DNA from: Paraburkholderia atlantica
Lineage (GTDB): Bacteria > Pseudomonadota > Gammaproteobacteria > Burkholderiales > Burkholderiaceae
Assembly: GCF_009362785.1 (NCBI RefSeq)
Contig: NZ_WHNQ01000018.1
Location: forward strand, 62,001-126,000
DNA length: 64,000 nt
Direction of reading: 5' to 3'
The position numbers were made by a program, and so were the translations under genes. How positions within the stretch are numbered: position 1 is the stretch's first letter; every line of letters begins with the position of its first letter. This document shows positions 8,342-17,291 of this stretch, piece after piece. The notes below the pieces were generated by a model. It searched no databases. It saw nothing but the letters and a program-made list of their open reading frames with translations, and had not been told where the DNA came from.

Positions 8342-9586
8342 ATGAGCATCGATATTTCCGAAGACACGGCCGCAGATACGCGCGAGCTGCAGGTGCAACG
8401 CACGCCCGACCTCATTACCGACGATGCCCACGCGTTGCGCGTCGCAAAACGTCTCGCCGAGGAGTTCGCACCCGAAGCGGCGGCGCGCGACCGCGAGCGC
8501 CGGCTGCCGTGGGCCGAACTCGATGTGTTCGTCGCGAGCGGGCTGTGGGGCATGACCGTGCCGCGCGAGTTCGGCGGCGCGGGCGTGAGCAGCGCAACGC
8601 TGGCCGAAGTGACGGCGACGATCGCGGCCGCCGACGGTTCCCTCGGCCAGATTCCGCAGAATCATTTCTATGCGCTCGAAGTGCTGTGCGTCGGCGCCAG
8701 TGCCGAGCAGCAGCGCTTTTTCTTCGATCGTGTGCTGGCGGGCGAGCGCTTCGGCAATGCGCTCGCCGAAACCGGCCACAAGGATTTCAAGCGACGCACG
8801 CGACTCACGCGCACGACGGCTCGCTGGCATATCGACGGCCGCAAGTTCTATTGCACCGGCGCGCTCTACGCGCACTGGATTCCCACGCTGGTCATCACGG
8901 AAGAGCTCGGGCGTGACATCACGTGTCTCGCGTTCGTGCCGCGCAACGCGCAGGGCGTCGAAGTGATCGATGACTGGGATGGTTTCGGCCAGCGTATTAC
9001 GGGCAGCGGCTCGGTGCAGTTCAATCACGTGCGCGTCGAACCGGAATGGGTCGTGCCGTTTCAGGCATCATTCGAACGACCGACCACCATCGGACCGGTC
9101 GCGCAGATCATGCATGCAGCGATCGATCTGGGACAGGCGCGTGGCGCGTTTCAGGCCGCATTGCAGTTCGTGCGCGAGCATTCGCGGCCCTGGATCGACG
9201 CGAAGGTGGACCGCGCCACCGACGACCCGCTGACCATCGCACAGTTCGGCGATCTCGCTGTACGCCTGCGTGCGGCCGAGGCTTTGCTGCGCCGCGCGGC
9301 ACGCTTCGTCGATGCCGCGCAGGCGGGTCCGTCGGATCGCTCGGTGGCGGAAGCATCGGTGGCGGTGGCTGAGGCGCGCGCGCTCACCACGACGATTTCG
9401 CTCGATGCAGGCTCGCGCCTGTTCGAACTGACGGGCACATCGGCGACGCTCGATGGCCTCGGTCTCGACCGTTTCTGGCGCAACGCTCGCACGCACACGC
9501 TGCACGACCCGGTGCGCTGGAAGTATCACGCGGTCGGCAACTACTACCTCAACGACAAGCTGCCGCCCCGGCACGGAGCCTTGTAA
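8342..9586 (+). CDS. SfnB-like FMN-dependent monooxygenase, second copy
   Basis: A 414-residue paralogue of the preceding gene, with the same landmarks in the same order: GMTVPREFGGAGVSSATLAE, LGQIPQNHFYALEVL, DGRKFYCTGALYAHWIP, IDDWDGFGQRITGSGS, and LDRFWRNARTHTLHDPVRWK. The many differences between the copies point to an old duplication, perhaps with different substrates. The stop codon overlaps the start of the SnaA-type gene as TAATG, so the two are translationally coupled and may work as a pair. In the desulfurization pathway of dibenzothiophene, DszC (this fold) feeds DszA (the SnaA fold), which is a useful model. The substrate itself is not predictable. Confidence 0.85.
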   Translation: MSIDISEDTAADTRELQVQRTPDLITDDAHALRVAKRLAEEFAPEAAARDRERRLPWAELDVFVASGLWGMTVPREFGGAGVSSATLAEVTATIAAADGSLGQIPQNHFYALEVLCVGASAEQQRFFFDRVLAGERFGNALAETGHKDFKRRTRLTRTTARWHIDGRKFYCTGALYAHWIPTLVITEELGRDITCLAFVPRNAQGVEVIDDWDGFGQRITGSGSVQFNHVRVEPEWVVPFQASFERPTTIGPVAQIMHAAIDLGQARGAFQAALQFVREHSRPWIDAKVDRATDDPLTIAQFGDLAVRLRAAEALLRRAARFVDAAQAGPSDRSVAEASVAVAEARALTTTISLDAGSRLFELTGTSATLDGLGLDRFWRNARTHTLHDPVRWKYHAVGNYYLNDKLPPRHGAL

Positions 9587-11004
9587 TGACACGCAAACAG
9601 ATCCTGCTCAACGCGTTCAACATGAACTGCGTAGGCCACATCAATCACGGATTGTGGACGCATCCGCGCGATCGCTCGGTCGATTATCGTCAGTTGCCGT
9701 ACTGGACCGATCTCGCCCGTACGCTGGAGCGCGGCCTGTTCGATGGCCTCTTTCTCGCCGATATCGTCGGTGTGTACGACGTCTATCAGCACAACGTCGA
9801 CGTGACATTGCGCGAGTCGATCCAATTGCCTGTCAACGATCCGTTGCTGCTGGTCTCGGCGATGGCGGCCGTGACCGAACATCTGGGCTTCGGCGTGACG
9901 GTCAATCTCACCTACGAGCAGCCGTATCTGCTCGCGCGCCGCTTCTCGACGCTCGATCATCTGACGCAAGGGCGCATTGGCTGGAACATCGTCACCGGTT
10001 ATCTGGACAGCGCGGCGCGCGCGATGGGGCTCAGCGAGCAGCTTCCGCACGACGAACGCTACGAACGCGCGGACGAATATCTCGACGTGCTCTACAAGCT
10101 GTGGGAAGGCAGCTGGGAAGCGGATGCCGTACGGCGAGACAAGGCCGCGCGTGTGTACGCGGACCCGGCGAAGGTGCATCCCGTTCGACATGCAGGCCGT
10201 TACTACAACGTCGACGGCCATCACCTCGCGGAGCCCTCGCCGCAACGTACGCCGGTTCTGTTTCAGGCGGGCAGTTCCGGGCGTGGCCAGCGCTTTGCCG
10301 CGCGTCACGCCGAATGCGTGTTCATCTCGCCGCCGAATCGCAAGGTTGCGCGCGAAACCGTGCAGACGCTGCGCGAGCAGCTCGTGCAGGCAGGACGCCG
10401 GCCCGACGACGTGAAAGTGTTTGCCGGTGCCGCCGTCGTGGCGGCCGCAACCGAACACGAGGCGCGCGAAAAATACGCCGACTATCTGCGCTACGCGAGC
10501 CGTGAAGCGGGCCTTGCGCACTTTGCAGCGAGCACGGGCATCGACTATTCGCAATACGATCTCGACGCGCCTGTCGACTACGTGCCGGGCAATGCGATCG
10601 AATCAGCTACGCGCACTGCGAAGCAGCATGGCTGGACGCGCCGCAAACTGCTGGAAATGTTCGAGCTTGGCGGGCGTTATCCCGCCATTGTCGGCAGCGC
10701 CGCGCAGGTTGCGGATGAACTGGAATCGTGGATCGACGAAACGGGTATCGACGGTTTCAATCTGAGCCGCACGGTGGTGCCGGAGAGCTACGAGGATTTC
10801 ATCGATCTCGTCGTGCCCGAGTTGCAAAACCGCGGCCTCTACAAGACCGCCTACGCCGACGGCACTCTGCGGCAGCGGCTATTCGGCGAAGGCGATCAAC
10901 TCCCGGAACGCCACGCGGCGGCAAGGTACCGACGTCGTGCGACGGAGCCTGTGAATATAGATACGACAGGCGCATCGCAGCGCCTCGCAAAGGAACACTC
11001 ATGA
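9586..11004 (+). CDS. NtaA/SnaA/DszA-family FMNH2-dependent monooxygenase
   Basis: This 472-residue protein is a bacterial-luciferase-like (LLM) monooxygenase of the NtaA/SnaA/DszA branch. It begins RKQILLNAFNMNCVGHINHG, followed by LWTHP. Family motifs include GLFDGLFLADIVGVYD, SVQLPVNDP-like text, TLDHLTQGRIGWNIVTGYL, HDERYERADEYLDVLYKLWEG, and VLFQAGSSGRGQRFAARHAE. Such enzymes use FMNH2 from a separate reductase and oxygen to cleave C-S or C-N bonds. The start overlaps the upstream SfnB stop and its own stop overlaps the SsuD start (ATGA), so it is part of a four-gene operon. A close paralogue lies at 38702-40111 and a C-terminal remnant of another at 24021-24719. Confidence 0.88.
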   Translation: MTRKQILLNAFNMNCVGHINHGLWTHPRDRSVDYRQLPYWTDLARTLERGLFDGLFLADIVGVYDVYQHNVDVTLRESIQLPVNDPLLLVSAMAAVTEHLGFGVTVNLTYEQPYLLARRFSTLDHLTQGRIGWNIVTGYLDSAARAMGLSEQLPHDERYERADEYLDVLYKLWEGSWEADAVRRDKAARVYADPAKVHPVRHAGRYYNVDGHHLAEPSPQRTPVLFQAGSSGRGQRFAARHAECVFISPPNRKVARETVQTLREQLVQAGRRPDDVKVFAGAAVVAAATEHEAREKYADYLRYASREAGLAHFAASTGIDYSQYDLDAPVDYVPGNAIESATRTAKQHGWTRRKLLEMFELGGRYPAIVGSAAQVADELESWIDETGIDGFNLSRTVVPESYEDFIDLVVPELQNRGLYKTAYADGTLRQRLFGEGDQLPERHAAARYRRRATEPVNIDTTGASQRLAKEHS

Positions 11005-12131
11005 GTCTCGACATCTTCTGGTTTCTGCCGACTTCGGGCGATACCCGCTATCTCGGCAAGTCCGACTTCGGCCGGGCGCCGACCAACGAATACATGCGCC
11101 AGATCGCCGTCACGGCCGACCAGCTCGGCTACGACGGCTTGCTGATTCCGACGGGCAGCAGTTGCCAGGACCCGTGGGTCACGGCTGCGAGCCTGATACC
11201 CGTGACACAGCGCATCAAGTTGCTGGTCGCGCTGCGCACGTCGATCAGCGGACCGACGGCGGCCGCGCGCCAGGCGGCGACGCTCGATCAGGCCTTGAAC
11301 GGGCGCCTGCTGCTCAATGTCGTGCCGGGTGGCGATGCGACGGAACTTGCCGCCGACGGAGTGTTTCTCCCGCACGACGAACGCTACGCAGCCGCCGATG
11401 AGTTTCTGACGGTGTGGCGCGAGCTGCTGTCCGGCAAGACGGTTGACTACAAGGGCAAGTATGTCCGTGTCGAGCAGGCGCGTAATTTTCATCCGCCCGT
11501 GCAGCAGCCTTATCCGCCGCTGTACTTTGGCGGGTCGTCGCCGGCTGCGCATGAACTGGCCGCCAAGCATGTCGATGCCTACCTGACGTGGGGCGAACCG
11601 CCCGCTGCCGTCGCTGAAAAATTCGCCGATGTCCAGCGCCGCGCCGCGGAGCACGGGCGCAAGCTGCGTCTCGGCGTGCGTCTGCACGTGATCGTGCGCG
11701 AGACAAACGAAGAGGCATGGGCGGAAGCCGACCGCCTCATCAGCAAGCTCGACGACGAAGACATTCGGCGCGCGCAGGAGAACTACGCGCGCATGGATTC
11801 CGTTGGTCAGCAGCGTATGGCCGCATTGCATGGCGGGCGTCGCGACAAGCTGGAGATCAGCCCGAATCTCTGGGCAGGCGTGGGGCTGGTGCGCGGCGGC
11901 GCGGGCACGGCGCTGGTCGGCGATCCGCAGACGGTGGCGCAACGGCTGAAGGAATATGTCGATGCCGGCGCGGACAGCTTCGTGTTATCCGGCTATCCGC
12001 ATCTGGAGGAATCGATTCGCTTCGCTGAGCTGGTGTTTCCGCTCTTGCCCGGCAAGAAGCCGGTGACACTGCGCGATCAGGTGCTAACCGGCGGTGCGTT
12101 CGATGTGCGTGCGGGTCAAAACACACGCTGA
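11001..12131 (+). CDS. ssuD: FMNH2-dependent alkanesulfonate monooxygenase
   Basis: The 376-residue product matches SsuD in length (E. coli 381) and sequence: MSLDIFWFLPTSGDTRYLG, EYMRQIAVTADQLGYDGLLI, Cys55 in TGSSCQDPW (the active-site region cysteine), NVVPGGDATELAADG, and GVRLHVIVRET around the catalytic His/Arg pair. It oxidises alkanesulfonates with FMNH2 and O2 to aldehyde and sulfite in the cytoplasm. The ATG at 11001 overlaps the previous stop and gives the conserved N-terminus. The matching transporter genes ssuCBA lie 3-5 kb away on the opposite strand rather than in the same operon, and the usual reductase gene ssuE is not in the window. Confidence 0.93.
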   Translation: MSLDIFWFLPTSGDTRYLGKSDFGRAPTNEYMRQIAVTADQLGYDGLLIPTGSSCQDPWVTAASLIPVTQRIKLLVALRTSISGPTAAARQAATLDQALNGRLLLNVVPGGDATELAADGVFLPHDERYAAADEFLTVWRELLSGKTVDYKGKYVRVEQARNFHPPVQQPYPPLYFGGSSPAAHELAAKHVDAYLTWGEPPAAVAEKFADVQRRAAEHGRKLRLGVRLHVIVRETNEEAWAEADRLISKLDDEDIRRAQENYARMDSVGQQRMAALHGGRRDKLEISPNLWAGVGLVRGGAGTALVGDPQTVAQRLKEYVDAGADSFVLSGYPHLEESIRFAELVFPLLPGKKPVTLRDQVLTGGAFDVRAGQNTR

Positions 12132-12256
12132 GCGGCATCGACGGCATGTGCGCAACATGCCATTTCGATAATTCGATAGCAGCACAAAATAGATCGCGCG
12201 AACGGATGCGGCGGTAGCATACACAGCCTCAATGGACGTGTATCGATCAGGCACCG

Positions 12257-13321
12257 ATGGCAACAACCTCACTCCCGCGGTTCGGCATTTGGGCGCTAGT
12301 GCACGGCAGCCGTGCAGCGCTACAGGACCCCGACGAACCCTACGATGCATCCTGGGCCCGCAACAAGGCACTCGTGCTGGAGGCCGAGCAACTCGGCTAC
12401 GATTCGGTGCTCGTCGCGCAGCATACGATCAACCCGCACGACGCTTCGCTCGATCAGCTCGAAGCATGGACGGCGTCGGCGGCACTGGCGGCGTTGACTT
12501 CGCGTATCGAGATCATCGCTGCTATCAAGCCATATCTCTATCATCCCGTCGTGCTGGCCAAGATGGCGCAACAGATCGAGCACATCAGCGGCGGCCGGTT
12601 CGCGATCAATCTGGTGAATGCGTGGAACCGTCCGGAACTCGAGCGTGCTGGTATCGGGTTTCCTGAACACGATGAGCGCTATGCCTACGGCCGCGAATGG
12701 ATCGCAGTGGTGGATGCGCTGTTGCGCGGCGAAACGCTGAATCATCAAGGCGACCATTTCCGTATCGACGACTACGCGTTGCGGCCCGCCGACCCGTTCC
12801 GCGCACGTCCGCGTATCTACGTGGGCGGCGAGTCGGAGCCGGCGCGCTCGCTGGTGGCTGCGCATGGCGATGTGTGGTTCATCAATGGCCAGCCGTATGA
12901 CGATGTCGCGCGCCTGATCGGCGATGTATCGGCGCGAACGCGGCGAGCGGGGCAGGCGCCGTTGCGCTTCGGCTTGTCCGCATTCGTGATTGCGCGACCG
13001 ACGCAGGCCGAAGCCGACGCACACCTTGCGCATCTCTTTGCACTCGCCGAACTCGACAAGCCGTTGCGCGAGCGGCAGAAGGCGAATATCGATCCCAACG
13101 TGGTGATGATCCAGACGTTCGCGCAATCGGCACGCGTGGGATCGAACGGCGGGACGGCCGCGGGGTTGGTCGGTGATTACGACACGGTGGCGCAGCGTAT
13201 CGCTGAGTTCCATCGTGCGGGCATCGAACTGTTCATGCTGCAGTTTCAGCCTTTCGAGGCTGATATGCGTGTCTTCGCGCAAGAAGTGGCGCCGCGCGTG
13301 CGCCGCCTGCTTGCCGACTGA
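12257..13321 (+). CDS. SfnG/SsuD-like LLM-class flavin-dependent monooxygenase
   Basis: A 354-residue TIM-barrel enzyme of the bacterial luciferase superfamily. It shares the layout of dimethylsulfone monooxygenase SfnG (about 360 residues): FGIWALVHG at the N-terminus, EAEQLGYDSVLVAQH, IEIIAAIKPYLYHPVVLAKM, ISGGRFAINLVNAWNRPE, HDERYAYGREW, and RPRIYVGGESEPARSL. FMNH2 would be supplied by a separate reductase. It lies 125 bases after ssuD on the same strand, so it may have its own promoter. A 17-bp hairpin follows its stop. The SfnG assignment is by overall resemblance; an alkanesulfonate or methanesulfonate activity cannot be excluded. Confidence 0.75.
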   Translation: MATTSLPRFGIWALVHGSRAALQDPDEPYDASWARNKALVLEAEQLGYDSVLVAQHTINPHDASLDQLEAWTASAALAALTSRIEIIAAIKPYLYHPVVLAKMAQQIEHISGGRFAINLVNAWNRPELERAGIGFPEHDERYAYGREWIAVVDALLRGETLNHQGDHFRIDDYALRPADPFRARPRIYVGGESEPARSLVAAHGDVWFINGQPYDDVARLIGDVSARTRRAGQAPLRFGLSAFVIARPTQAEADAHLAHLFALAELDKPLRERQKANIDPNVVMIQTFAQSARVGSNGGTAAGLVGDYDTVAQRIAEFHRAGIELFMLQFQPFEADMRVFAQEVAPRVRRLLAD

Positions 13322-13330
13322 GCGCACAGG

Positions 13331-13368
13331 ATAGCAACAGGCCACGTTGCGACGTGGCCTGTTGCTAT
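13331..13368. terminator. Bidirectional hairpin between convergent genes
   Basis: ATAGCAACAGGCCACGT (13331-13347) and its exact complement ACGTGGCCTGTTGCTAT (13352-13368) form a 17-bp perfect stem with a four-base loop. It sits between two converging stop codons and overlaps the first base of the minus-strand stop. No strong T run follows on either strand, but position and symmetry fit a bidirectional terminator. Confidence 0.75.
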
Positions 13369-14615
13369 CAGAAGAATGCGCCTGTCGGGGGAAGCTGCCC
13401 GTTCAACAGGTTTTGCCCAAGCAGACGCTCTTTGTAGAGCCGGGGATTGTGCGAGGCCATCACCTTGATATTGCGCCAGTGCCTGTCGAGCGCACCGACG
13501 CGCGAGACGACCGAGCCTGAGCCGAGATCGATCAGCCAGGTGGCAATCTGCGGCGCGAGGTCGTCGATCACGACCTTTGCCTCCGACGCCGCGAACGTTG
13601 CCGCGAGTGTCGCATCATATTCGTCGCTTGTGCCATAAGCGTCCGACGCGAGTTGCAGCGCGCTGACCGCGCGATCGGCCGTTGCCTCGACGCTCGCGGC
13701 ATATGCGCGGATGCGGCCAAGCAAGGCCTGGAGCACCGGTTCATCGGCGGGATGCGCGGTTTCGCCGTGATAGAAGTTGCGCTTACGTGCGCGCAGCACG
13801 TCCACCGCGTCCAACGCGACGCGTCGCGCGATGCCCGCAATGCAGTTCGTCAGATACACCTGATGGAAGGTAAATCCCCAGGGCGCGGCTTCGTCGGAGC
13901 GCGGCGGATCCTGCGGATAAACCTGCGCGGCGGGGACCGTCACAGCACGAAATCTCGCAGTGCCGGAGCCCGTCAGACGCTGGCCAAAACCTTGCCAGTC
14001 ATCATCGTCGCTGACGCCTTCGCCGCGCTCGAGCACATATTGCACGGTGCGGCCCTCGCGGCTTTCGACAGCGACCCCGACGAAGGCGTCGTTATACAGA
14101 TTGCCCGTCGCGTAGATCTTGTCGCCCGAGCCGACATAATGCTGTTGTGTATCGTCCCATTCGAGCTTGCTGAGCACGCGGCTCGATCGTGCGCCCGCGG
14201 CGCGCGCATCGGTTTCGGCAAAACTCAGTCCGATGGTTTTCTTCTGCGCAGTCAATGCAAGCACGTGAGCGTGAAACGGATGGTCTCGTCGCCGGAGCGC
14301 CGCTTCGACTTGCCACAGATGATTGCGAAACGCGTGAGCGATATTCGAATCTGCCGCCGCTACATCGCGGGCTACTGTCAGAAGTTCGCTCAATCGCAGG
14401 CCGTGCCCACCGGCATCGGAGGGCAGGCGCAATGCGCCGAAGCCGTGCGCCTTGAGCGCGCCGATCTCGTCGTACGGCAGACGGTGAGCCAGTTCGCGCT
14501 CCGCCGCAGTCGACGCGATATCGTCGATGACACCCGACAGGCCGAGCGCAATGGACAGCGGCGAAACCAGCTTCGGCTGTCCGCTATGAGCGATGGTTGG
14601 ATCAGAGTCAGCCAT
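13368..14615 (-). CDS. DszC/SfnB-like acyl-CoA-dehydrogenase-fold flavoprotein
   Basis: A 415-residue flavoprotein of the same fold as the SfnB-like enzymes but more distant from them. Landmarks are GALRLPSDAGGHGLRLSELL, NIAHAFRNHLWQVEAAL, GLSFAETDARAAGARSS, DKIYATGNLYNDAFVGVAVE, DDDWQGFGQRLTGSGTARF, and LDRHWRNIKVMASHNPRLYK near the end. The last motif (ASHNP instead of THTLHDP) is shared with the protein at 19931-21214 and marks a separate subgroup. It is the last gene of an ssuC-ssuB-ssuA-this operon, starting 51 bases after ssuA, so it probably oxidises a sulfur compound imported by that transporter. The substrate is unknown. Confidence 0.82.
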   Translation of the reverse strand: MADSDPTIAHSGQPKLVSPLSIALGLSGVIDDIASTAAERELAHRLPYDEIGALKAHGFGALRLPSDAGGHGLRLSELLTVARDVAAADSNIAHAFRNHLWQVEAALRRRDHPFHAHVLALTAQKKTIGLSFAETDARAAGARSSRVLSKLEWDDTQQHYVGSGDKIYATGNLYNDAFVGVAVESREGRTVQYVLERGEGVSDDDDWQGFGQRLTGSGTARFRAVTVPAAQVYPQDPPRSDEAAPWGFTFHQVYLTNCIAGIARRVALDAVDVLRARKRNFYHGETAHPADEPVLQALLGRIRAYAASVEATADRAVSALQLASDAYGTSDEYDATLAATFAASEAKVVIDDLAPQIATWLIDLGSGSVVSRVGALDRHWRNIKVMASHNPRLYKERLLGQNLLNGQLPPTGAFF

Positions 14616-14666
14616 GCGTGTGGCGCTCTTCTCGGATAGTGTGATGTGTGTTCATCGGCGGCTGCA

Positions 14667-15671
14667 TCAAACCTTGACGCTGTAATCCGCGACCTTGATG
14701 CGCGAGTTGATGATCCTGCGTTCGGCGAGCCAGTCGGCGGCGCGCTGCAACTGCGCGATGAATGCCGCGTCGTCGGGTTCGTGGAACTGATTGACGCGCT
14801 TGAGGCTTGCCAGATAATCGCGTACCTGGTCCGGATATTTCGCTTCGCGCTGCACGAGCTGTTCGGATTCGACCGGATGCGCCGACTGCCACGCGCCTTC
14901 GACGTAATACGCGTCGATCACCGCGCGCACCAGTTCCGAGTTCTCGTCGGCGAACTTACGGCGCGTCACCAGCGAGCTGTAGTCGATCAGGAACTCGAGG
15001 TCGCGGCCTTCGTTGAAGATGTCGTGCGCGTCGTTCGAAAAACGCGAGATATCGACGGCGGGCGACCACATCGACCATGCGTCCACCTTGCCTTGCGCAA
15101 ACGCGGGCGCGGCATCGGGTGGATTCAGATAGACGAACTGAACCTTATCGCGATCAATGTGGTTCTTCTCCAGCGCTGCAATCAACAGAAACTCGCCGAG
15201 TCCCGAGCGGTTGACGGCGACCTTGCGGCCTGCCAGATCCGCGACCGAATTGATGCCGCTCGACTTCTTCGTGATGATGGCTGTCGAGCGCGGCGAATAG
15301 ACGTCGAACGCAGTGAAGACGATCGGCGAGCCGGCGAGCATCGCGGCCAGCGCCGGCGTTGTCGAGCCCCAGAAGCCAAAGTCAGCGCTGTTTCCGACCA
15401 CGGCCTGGATTGACGGTGCGTGGTTCGGAAACGGGCCGATCCATTCGACCTTGATGCCCTTCTCGGCAAGCGTCTTTTCGAACACGCCGCGTTGCTTCGC
15501 GATATCGGGCAGGCTGCCATAGCCCCAGCCGATGCGCACCGTGTCAGTGTTGCGTGTCAGCTTGCGCGGCTCGGCGGCGCGCACGGGCAGCACGCTGCTG
15601 GTGGCGAGACCGGCCAGCAGTCCACCCGCCGCCCGCAAAACCTGGCGGCGGCCAGATGAGTGATCGTTCAT
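14667..15671 (-). CDS. ssuA: Aliphatic sulfonate ABC transporter solute-binding protein
   Basis: A 334-residue SsuA/TauA-like periplasmic binding protein. The N-terminus has a Tat-like signal (GRRQVLRAAGGLLAG, residues about 7-21) ending near VRAAEP. The mature part has VRIGWGYGSLPDIAKQRGVF, GNSADFGFWGSTTPALAAML and LAGRKVAVNRSGLGEFLL, typical of the sulfonate branch of the NitT/TauT family. The ATG at 15671 is preferred over a longer frame because it starts just before the signal. It lies 40 bases after ssuB and before the DszC-like gene. It would deliver sulfonates or related compounds to SsuC/SsuB. Confidence 0.88.
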   Translation of the reverse strand: MNDHSSGRRQVLRAAGGLLAGLATSSVLPVRAAEPRKLTRNTDTVRIGWGYGSLPDIAKQRGVFEKTLAEKGIKVEWIGPFPNHAPSIQAVVGNSADFGFWGSTTPALAAMLAGSPIVFTAFDVYSPRSTAIITKKSSGINSVADLAGRKVAVNRSGLGEFLLIAALEKNHIDRDKVQFVYLNPPDAAPAFAQGKVDAWSMWSPAVDISRFSNDAHDIFNEGRDLEFLIDYSSLVTRRKFADENSELVRAVIDAYYVEGAWQSAHPVESEQLVQREAKYPDQVRDYLASLKRVNQFHEPDDAAFIAQLQRAADWLAERRIINSRIKVADYSVKV

Positions 15672-15711
15672 TGTTTTAAAGTCCTCGATGTGATGCTGAA
15701 AAGCGACCCGA

Positions 15712-16455
15712 TCAGTGAGCACGTACGCCCAGCTCGTCGAGCAGGACGGATCGCAACTCCTGTGGTGTGTGGTGTTTGGGCTGGAAGGAAGCGGCGATGC
15801 GCCCCGCGCGCATCACCAGGATGCGATCGGCGAGCGTGAGCGCTTCGTCGACGTCATGCGTGACGATCAGCACGCCGGGCTGATGGCGTGCCACGAGTTC
15901 CTTGACGAGTCCGTGCATCTTGATACGCGTGAGAGCGTCGAGTGCCGCGAATGGTTCGTCGAGCAGGAGCAGCGCGGGATCGCGAACGAGTGCGCGTGCC
16001 AGCGCGACGCGTTGTGCCTGACCGCCCGACAGGTTGCGTGGCCAGTCGTTTTCGCGGCCGGACAGGCCGACTTCATTGAGCGCATGCGCGGCACCCGCGC
16101 GGCCAACCGTTGCTTCATGGCCAAGCGCGACGTTTTCCCATAGCGTGGCCCACGGCAGCAACCGGTGCTCCTGAAACACGACGGAAGGCCGCTCTGGTGC
16201 ACGGATCTGTCCCGCATCGGGCCGATCGAGTCCGGCCAGCGCACGCAGCAGCGTGGTCTTGCCGCAGCCGCTTTCACCTAGCAGCGCGACGAATTCACCC
16301 TTGTTGATGTCGAGATCCAGCGAATCGATGACGACCCGAGCGCCGTATCGGCGTTGCAGGCCGCGTACCGATACGGCGAGCCCTGGCCGCGCTGCACGCT
16401 CTTCATTGAGTTCAAGGATATTCGATTCACGGGATAACGCGAGGCTCGCGCTCAT
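15712..16455 (-). CDS. ssuB: Aliphatic sulfonate ABC transporter ATP-binding protein
   Basis: A 247-residue ABC ATPase with Walker A GESGCGKTT (about residues 64-72), Q-loop PSVVFQEHRLLPW, signature LSGGQAQRVALARAL, Walker B LLLLDEPFAALD and the switch histidine in VTHDVDEAL. The length and the PEAL-like text around the Q-loop fit SsuB. The ATG at 16455 overlaps the ssuC stop (ATGA), which fixes the start and implies coupling. It energises sulfonate uptake with SsuC and SsuA. Confidence 0.9.
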   Translation of the reverse strand: MSASLALSRESNILELNEERAARPGLAVSVRGLQRRYGARVVIDSLDLDINKGEFVALLGESGCGKTTLLRALAGLDRPDAGQIRAPERPSVVFQEHRLLPWATLWENVALGHEATVGRAGAAHALNEVGLSGRENDWPRNLSGGQAQRVALARALVRDPALLLLDEPFAALDALTRIKMHGLVKELVARHQPGVLIVTHDVDEALTLADRILVMRAGRIAASFQPKHHTPQELRSVLLDELGVRAH

Positions 16456-17291
16456 TGGCGTACTCCTTGCGCGTAGTTCGCGTGCCACGACAGAAAGCGG
16501 GCTTCGAGCGATCGCACCAGTGCGTCGGCGATCACGCCGATGATCGCGTAGATGATCATGGTCAGCAGAATGACATTGGTTTGCAGGAATTCACGGGCAT
16601 CCATCGCGAGAAAACCGATGCCCTTGGTTGTCGCCAGCGTTTCGGCGATCACGAGTGCAAGCCATGCATGAGCGAGTGCGTAGCGCACGCCGGTGAGGAT
16701 GGACGGCATCGCGCCGGGCAGGATGATTCGCCGCACGATGGCGGTCCAGTCGAGCCCGATCACCTTCGCAAGTTCCGTCAGCTTCGGATCGATCTGGCGG
16801 ATGCCGAGCATTGTGTTGATGTAGATGGGGAAGAGCACGGCAAGCGCGACGAGAAAAATCTTCGCGACCTCGCCAACACCGAACCAGACGATGACGAGCG
16901 GCAGCATCGCGAGAAAAGGTATGGCGCGCACCATCTGGATCGAGCGGTCGAACAGCGCCCGCGCGAACGGCGAGAAGCCGACGAGAATGCCCAGCGCAAG
17001 CCCGATCGTTCCGCCGATCACAAAACCCGCGGCAGCGCGCAGCAGCGACACGCCAAGATGAACGAACAATTCACCGTTATGCGCGAGATCGATTGCGGTA
17101 CCGAGCACACTGCTCGGCGCCGGCAGCACCTGCGGCGTGATGAGGCCGAGGCGTGCAGCGGCTTCCCACAGCACAACGACAAGCGCGGGCACCGCCCACG
17201 AAAGCCACTTGTACAGTGTGACTTTCGATACACCGGCGCGGGTGCATAAGGGCGAAGCAGACCCATGACGCGAAGAAGTCAGATCAGACAC
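16452..17291 (-). CDS. ssuC: Aliphatic sulfonate ABC transporter permease
   Basis: A BPD_transp_1 permease of 279 residues with about six hydrophobic segments. The EAA loop that contacts the ATPase is at TELAKVIGLDWTAIVRRIILPG; LPAPSSVLGTAIDL near the N-terminus is typical of SsuC. I place the start at a GTG at 17291, which has GGAG five bases upstream; an ATG at 17351 would add 20 residues without a better ribosome site. It is the first gene of the operon ssuC-ssuB-ssuA-DszC-like. The gap to groL upstream is about 415 bases, so it should have its own promoter. Confidence 0.87.
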   Translation of the reverse strand: MSDLTSSRHGSASPLCTRAGVSKVTLYKWLSWAVPALVVVLWEAAARLGLITPQVLPAPSSVLGTAIDLAHNGELFVHLGVSLLRAAAGFVIGGTIGLALGILVGFSPFARALFDRSIQMVRAIPFLAMLPLVIVWFGVGEVAKIFLVALAVLFPIYINTMLGIRQIDPKLTELAKVIGLDWTAIVRRIILPGAMPSILTGVRYALAHAWLALVIAETLATTKGIGFLAMDAREFLQTNVILLTMIIYAIIGVIADALVRSLEARFLSWHANYAQGVRQ

